Source: Deinococcus indicus
GTDB lineage: Bacteria; Deinococcota; Deinococci; Deinococcales; Deinococcaceae
DNA: 64,000 nucleotides
Assembly (NCBI RefSeq): GCF_002198095.1
Contig: NZ_NHMK01000009.1
Location: 806,001-870,000, forward strand
Reading direction: 5' to 3'
Positions 60,837 through 64,000 of the stretch are shown in pieces. Every line of letters begins with the position of its first letter. Within the stretch, counting starts at the first letter, position 1. The notes under the pieces are model-generated. The model was not told the DNA's origin, ran no database searches, and saw nothing but the letters and a program-made list of their open reading frames with translations. The position numbers and the translations under genes are program-made.

Positions 60837-60881
60837 CACTGCTCACCCCCTCCCAGCCTCCCCCATCAAGGGGGAGGGGCA
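60837..60881 (-). repeat. Dispersed repeat family B, copy 4 (core fragment)
   Basis: CTGCTCACCCCCTCCCAGCC then TCCCCC..GGGGGAGGGGC, the inverse of the core of copies 1 and 2. It ends at the insertion sequence, which may have truncated it. Confidence 0.7.
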
Positions 60882-60919
60882 TAAGAGCCTATCCGGAAAA
60901 TATGGTGTACTGAGCTGCA

Positions 60920-61815
60920 GTGACGACGCAACAGCACCAAGATCAAATCAACGCTCAGGACACCCTTTGGGAAGTGCCGGATGAGCTCTGGATTCGTCTG
61001 GCTCCAGTCCTGGTCATCGACAAACCCAGAAAGAAAAGTGGGCGTCCCCCACGGGACGCCCGCGCCATTTTCAACGGGTTGATCTGGCTCGCCAGAACCG
61101 GTAGTCAGTGGAGCCAACTCCCACGTCGCTACGGCCCAAAATCCACGGTCCACGAACGGTTCACTGCCTGGGTCGAGCACGGATGCTTACGCGCGGCCTG
61201 GGCAATCGTGCTGGAAGAATATGACCAGGAGCTCGGGATCGACTGGGAATGGCAAGCCGCTGATGGAAGCATCGTCAAAGCTCCCCTCGGAAAAAGGGGG
61301 CCCTCGGAGCGTCCGAAGCGACGGGCAGCAATCCCACCGACCGAGGCAAAGCAGGCTGTAAACGCACGCTGCTGACAGATGCCAAAGGAATTCCACTCGC
61401 CGTGGTGCTGTCTGGAGCGAACCGGCATGACAGCAAGATGCTGATGGACGTCCTGGATGCTGTGGTCATCGCTGTTCCTCCTCCTGAGGAGGAGGAACAG
61501 CGTCATCTGCTTCTGGACCGTGGGTACGACACGCGGGCATGTCGTGCCTTGGCTGAGATGGAAGGGCTGGTCGCGCATATTCCGAAGAGGGCGACGAAAC
61601 AGGAGCCTCTCCCTCCACCGAGCGATCCGGACCGTCATCCCCCTCGGCGGTGGGTCGTGGAGGTCGGGCATAGTTGGTTCAATCGGTTCCGTCGCATTCT
61701 GACGCGCTGGGACAAGCGGCAGGAGCTGTATCTGGGGTTTGTCGAACTGGCGTCCTGTCTCATCATCTGGCGCAAGTTGGCTCCTGTCGCTCCCATCCGC
61801 ACACTTTCCGGATAG
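60920..61815 (+). CDS. IS5-family transposase made by -1 frameshift
   Basis: Two overlapping reading frames, about 298 aa when joined. Frame 1 (from GTG 60920) holds the N-terminal part (GRPPRDARAIFNGLIWLART, GSQWSQLPRRYG) and the first catalytic Asp in ADGSIVKAP. Frame 2, shifted by -1, continues NPTDRGKAG, LSGANRHD, the second Asp in LLDRGYD and the catalytic Glu in RWVVEVGHSWFNRFRRI. The switch falls at AAAAAGGGGG, an accepted slippery stretch for IS427-type elements, so the element is probably functional rather than broken. Confidence 0.85.
61291..61300 (+). other. Programmed -1 frameshift site of the transposase
   Basis: AAAAAGGGGG. In zero frame it reads GGA AAA AGG; slipping back one base places the ribosome on AAA AAG, which continues in the frame coding for the catalytic C-terminal half. 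Confidence 0.7.
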
Positions 61816-61821
61816 ACTCTA

Positions 61822-61889
61822 AGCCACAGACAAGGGAGGCCCGGGCCGCACACGCGGCGTCCGGGCCTCCCCTCTTTCTTTGCTGTGGC

Positions 61890-61890
<1 letters not shown>
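61822..61890 (-). terminator. Hairpin terminator after icd
   Basis: GGGAGGCCCGG (61834-61844) pairs with CCGGGCCTCCC (61861-61871), inside an outer AGCCACAG/CTGTGGCT stem that reaches the icd stop codon. The IS has inserted at its outer edge. Confidence 0.75.
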
Positions 61891-63146
<1,256 letters not shown>

Positions 63147-63384
63147 GACGGGAATCACTGTACCCCAGTCGGGTGAATCGGGGGTTGGTGTCCGTGTTAC
63201 CCGAAGGGTTCAAGGCGCGGTCTGGACGCAGTTCAGAGTTCCGGGCGGGGCTGCGGCGCCTGAATTCATGAAGGTTTGCCTTCGGGTTGCTGCGGCGGGA
63301 GTGAAGGCCGACTCACCGCGCCCCGCGCCGGATGGCGGATGGTAGGGGGACCCAACCGGGAATCCAGACTGCAGGAGGTTCACA

Positions 63385-63621
63385 ATGAGTGATGACAAAA
63401 GCACCGCCGGGAACATGCTGGACGCCGCTAAGGCCAAGATCAACGAGGGCGCCGACCGCCTGCGCGAAGCGGGTCACAACGCCGCGCACGCCGTGACGGG
63501 CGACGCGCACCACAAGGCCGAGGCCCTGGAAGACCGCGCCAAGGCGGAACTCCACAACCGCGAAGCGAACGCCGAGTACAACGAGGGCAAGCGCGAAGCG
63601 ACCGACGGCGACGGCAAGTAA
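63385..63621 (+). CDS. Small hydrophilic stress-type protein (LEA/CsbD-like)
   Basis: 78 aa, almost no hydrophobic core, rich in Ala, Glu, Lys, Asp, His and Asn. Amphipathic 11-mer-like spacing in NMLDAAKAKINEGADRLREAG and KAEALEDRAKAELHNREANA resembles group 3 LEA proteins, which protect cells during drying; a CsbD-like assignment is also possible. ATG 63385 has GGAGG 7 bases upstream. The gap 63147-63384 contains no recognised promoter box; I see nothing else in it. Confidence 0.65.
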   Translation: MSDDKSTAGNMLDAAKAKINEGADRLREAGHNAAHAVTGDAHHKAEALEDRAKAELHNREANAEYNEGKREATDGDGK

Positions 63622-63712
63622 GCCCGGCCTGAGCTCCCCTACGCCAGTCTTCCCGTCCGGGGAGGCTGGTTTCCGCTGTGGGGGCGCCGCTACGTCCGGT
63701 ACGCTGCCGGGC

Positions 63713-64000
63713 ATGGATCTCGAACGGATTCCGCTTTTTCGGCGCCGGAAGGACTTCTACGTGAACGCCCGCGCTGTCATCGAACGGGACGGCCCACGGG
63801 AGCGCGAGGTGCTGCTGCAACGCCGCGTGAAACCGGGGCAGCCCCGGCGGCTGGAATTTCCGGGCGGGCAGCTCGATCCCTTCGAGGGAATCACAGACGC
63901 CCTGGCCCGCGAGGTGCGCGAGGAGACGGGCCTGACCGTCAGCGGCTACCTGACGGACCTGCGGGGCACCATGACCGTGACCCCGGCGGCCGAGGTGGAG
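63713..64000 (+). CDS. NUDIX hydrolase (3' end cut by window)
   Basis: 96 residues visible. The Nudix box is complete: GGQLDPFEGITDALAREVRE followed by ETGL, with all catalytic Glu/Arg positions. It hydrolyses a nucleoside diphosphate linked to some moiety, target unknown; Deinococcus is known for many such genes. ATG 63713 is 7 bases after TACGCT (leaderless). Confidence 0.9.
   Translation, partial: MDLERIPLFRRRKDFYVNARAVIERDGPREREVLLQRRVKPGQPRRLEFPGGQLDPFEGITDALAREVREETGLTVSGYLTDLRGTMTVTPAAEVE

Larger units (their letters stand above)
60885..61819 (+). mobile_element. IS5-family insertion sequence, 935 bp
   Basis: Ends GAGCCTATCCGGAAAATAT (left) and the inverse of GAGTCTATCCGGAAAGTGT (right). 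It is flanked by direct TAA repeats at 60882-60884 and 61820-61822, the TNA target duplication typical of this family. It carries a two-frame DDE transposase. It sits in the gap between the nadA and icd terminators, so no gene is broken. Confidence 0.9.

Noticed and set aside
60920..61815. Transposase as a frameshifted pseudogene
   Set aside because: The frame change occurs exactly at a slippery A/G run, both halves carry intact catalytic residues, and both IS ends are intact, so a programmed frameshift is more likely.

Overview
The window looks like chromosomal DNA of a Deinococcus species. This is inferred, with no database search. The G+C content is very high and coding is dense on both strands. 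More than twenty genes begin exactly 6-9 bases after a TANNNT -10 box, the leaderless promoter form known to be common in Deinococcus. It carries an archaeal-type AspRS and a LysW-dependent lysine pathway, both known from the Deinococcus-Thermus group. No rRNA, tRNA or CRISPR array was found.

Layout. 1-2783: end of a peptide ABC importer (permease and binding protein). 3016-6226: a NagZ-like glycoside hydrolase and an LGFP-repeat protein. 6574-11525: acyl-CoA dehydrogenase, FAH-family hydrolase, Crp/FNR regulator, LolD-like ATPase and an Old Yellow Enzyme, with a compound repeat cluster at 7711-8015. 11600-14916: an ABC-2 exporter operon. 15217-17118: split chromate transporter and a spermidine-synthase-like protein. 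17157-20267: hydrolase, exported protein, then aspS2 behind a leader peptide and attenuator. 21059-25151: CoA-ester lyase, MaoC hydratase, aldo/keto reductase, MFS exporter. 25201-33336: recG, a VWA protein, and YhgE/Pip divergent from a TetR regulator with three shared operators. 33592-41959: candidate small RNA, SDR, gamma-carbonic anhydrase, cold-shock protein, DUF898/M48 pair, FMN reductase, RluA-type pseudouridine synthase, MFS. 42288-44887: PNPOx-like protein, two Skp/OmpH chaperones, CBS-ACT protein. 44957-48292: alpha-aminoadipate lysine genes lysT-lysU-(zinc ribbon)-lysW-lysX. 48569-53313: lipase, KhtT/KhtU-like K+ efflux pair, radical SAM enzyme. 53467-54419: Panacea-domain protein overlapped by a small membrane protein (candidate toxin-antitoxin pair). 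54469-57204: methyltransferase and small membrane or secreted proteins. 57242-60748: nadB-nadC-nadA. 60885-61819: an IS5-type insertion sequence with programmed-frameshift architecture. 61890-64000: icd, a hydrophilic stress-type protein, and a NUDIX hydrolase running off the end.

The strongest regulatory finding is upstream of aspS2. A -35/-10 promoter drives a leaderless 14-codon peptide with five Asn and two Asp codons, followed by an intrinsic terminator before the synthetase gene. The synthetase has the features of a non-discriminating AspRS that feeds Asn-tRNA(Asn) synthesis. Three other genes sit behind very short leaderless ORFs whose stop overlaps the next start. Two dispersed repeat families occur repeatedly. 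Family A is a structured element of about 140 bp. Family B is a MITE-like element of about 175 bp whose terminal inverted repeat coincides with the stop codons of recG and the tetR gene. The lysine carrier LysW here has lost all four zinc cysteines, while a tandem zinc-ribbon protein is encoded next to it.
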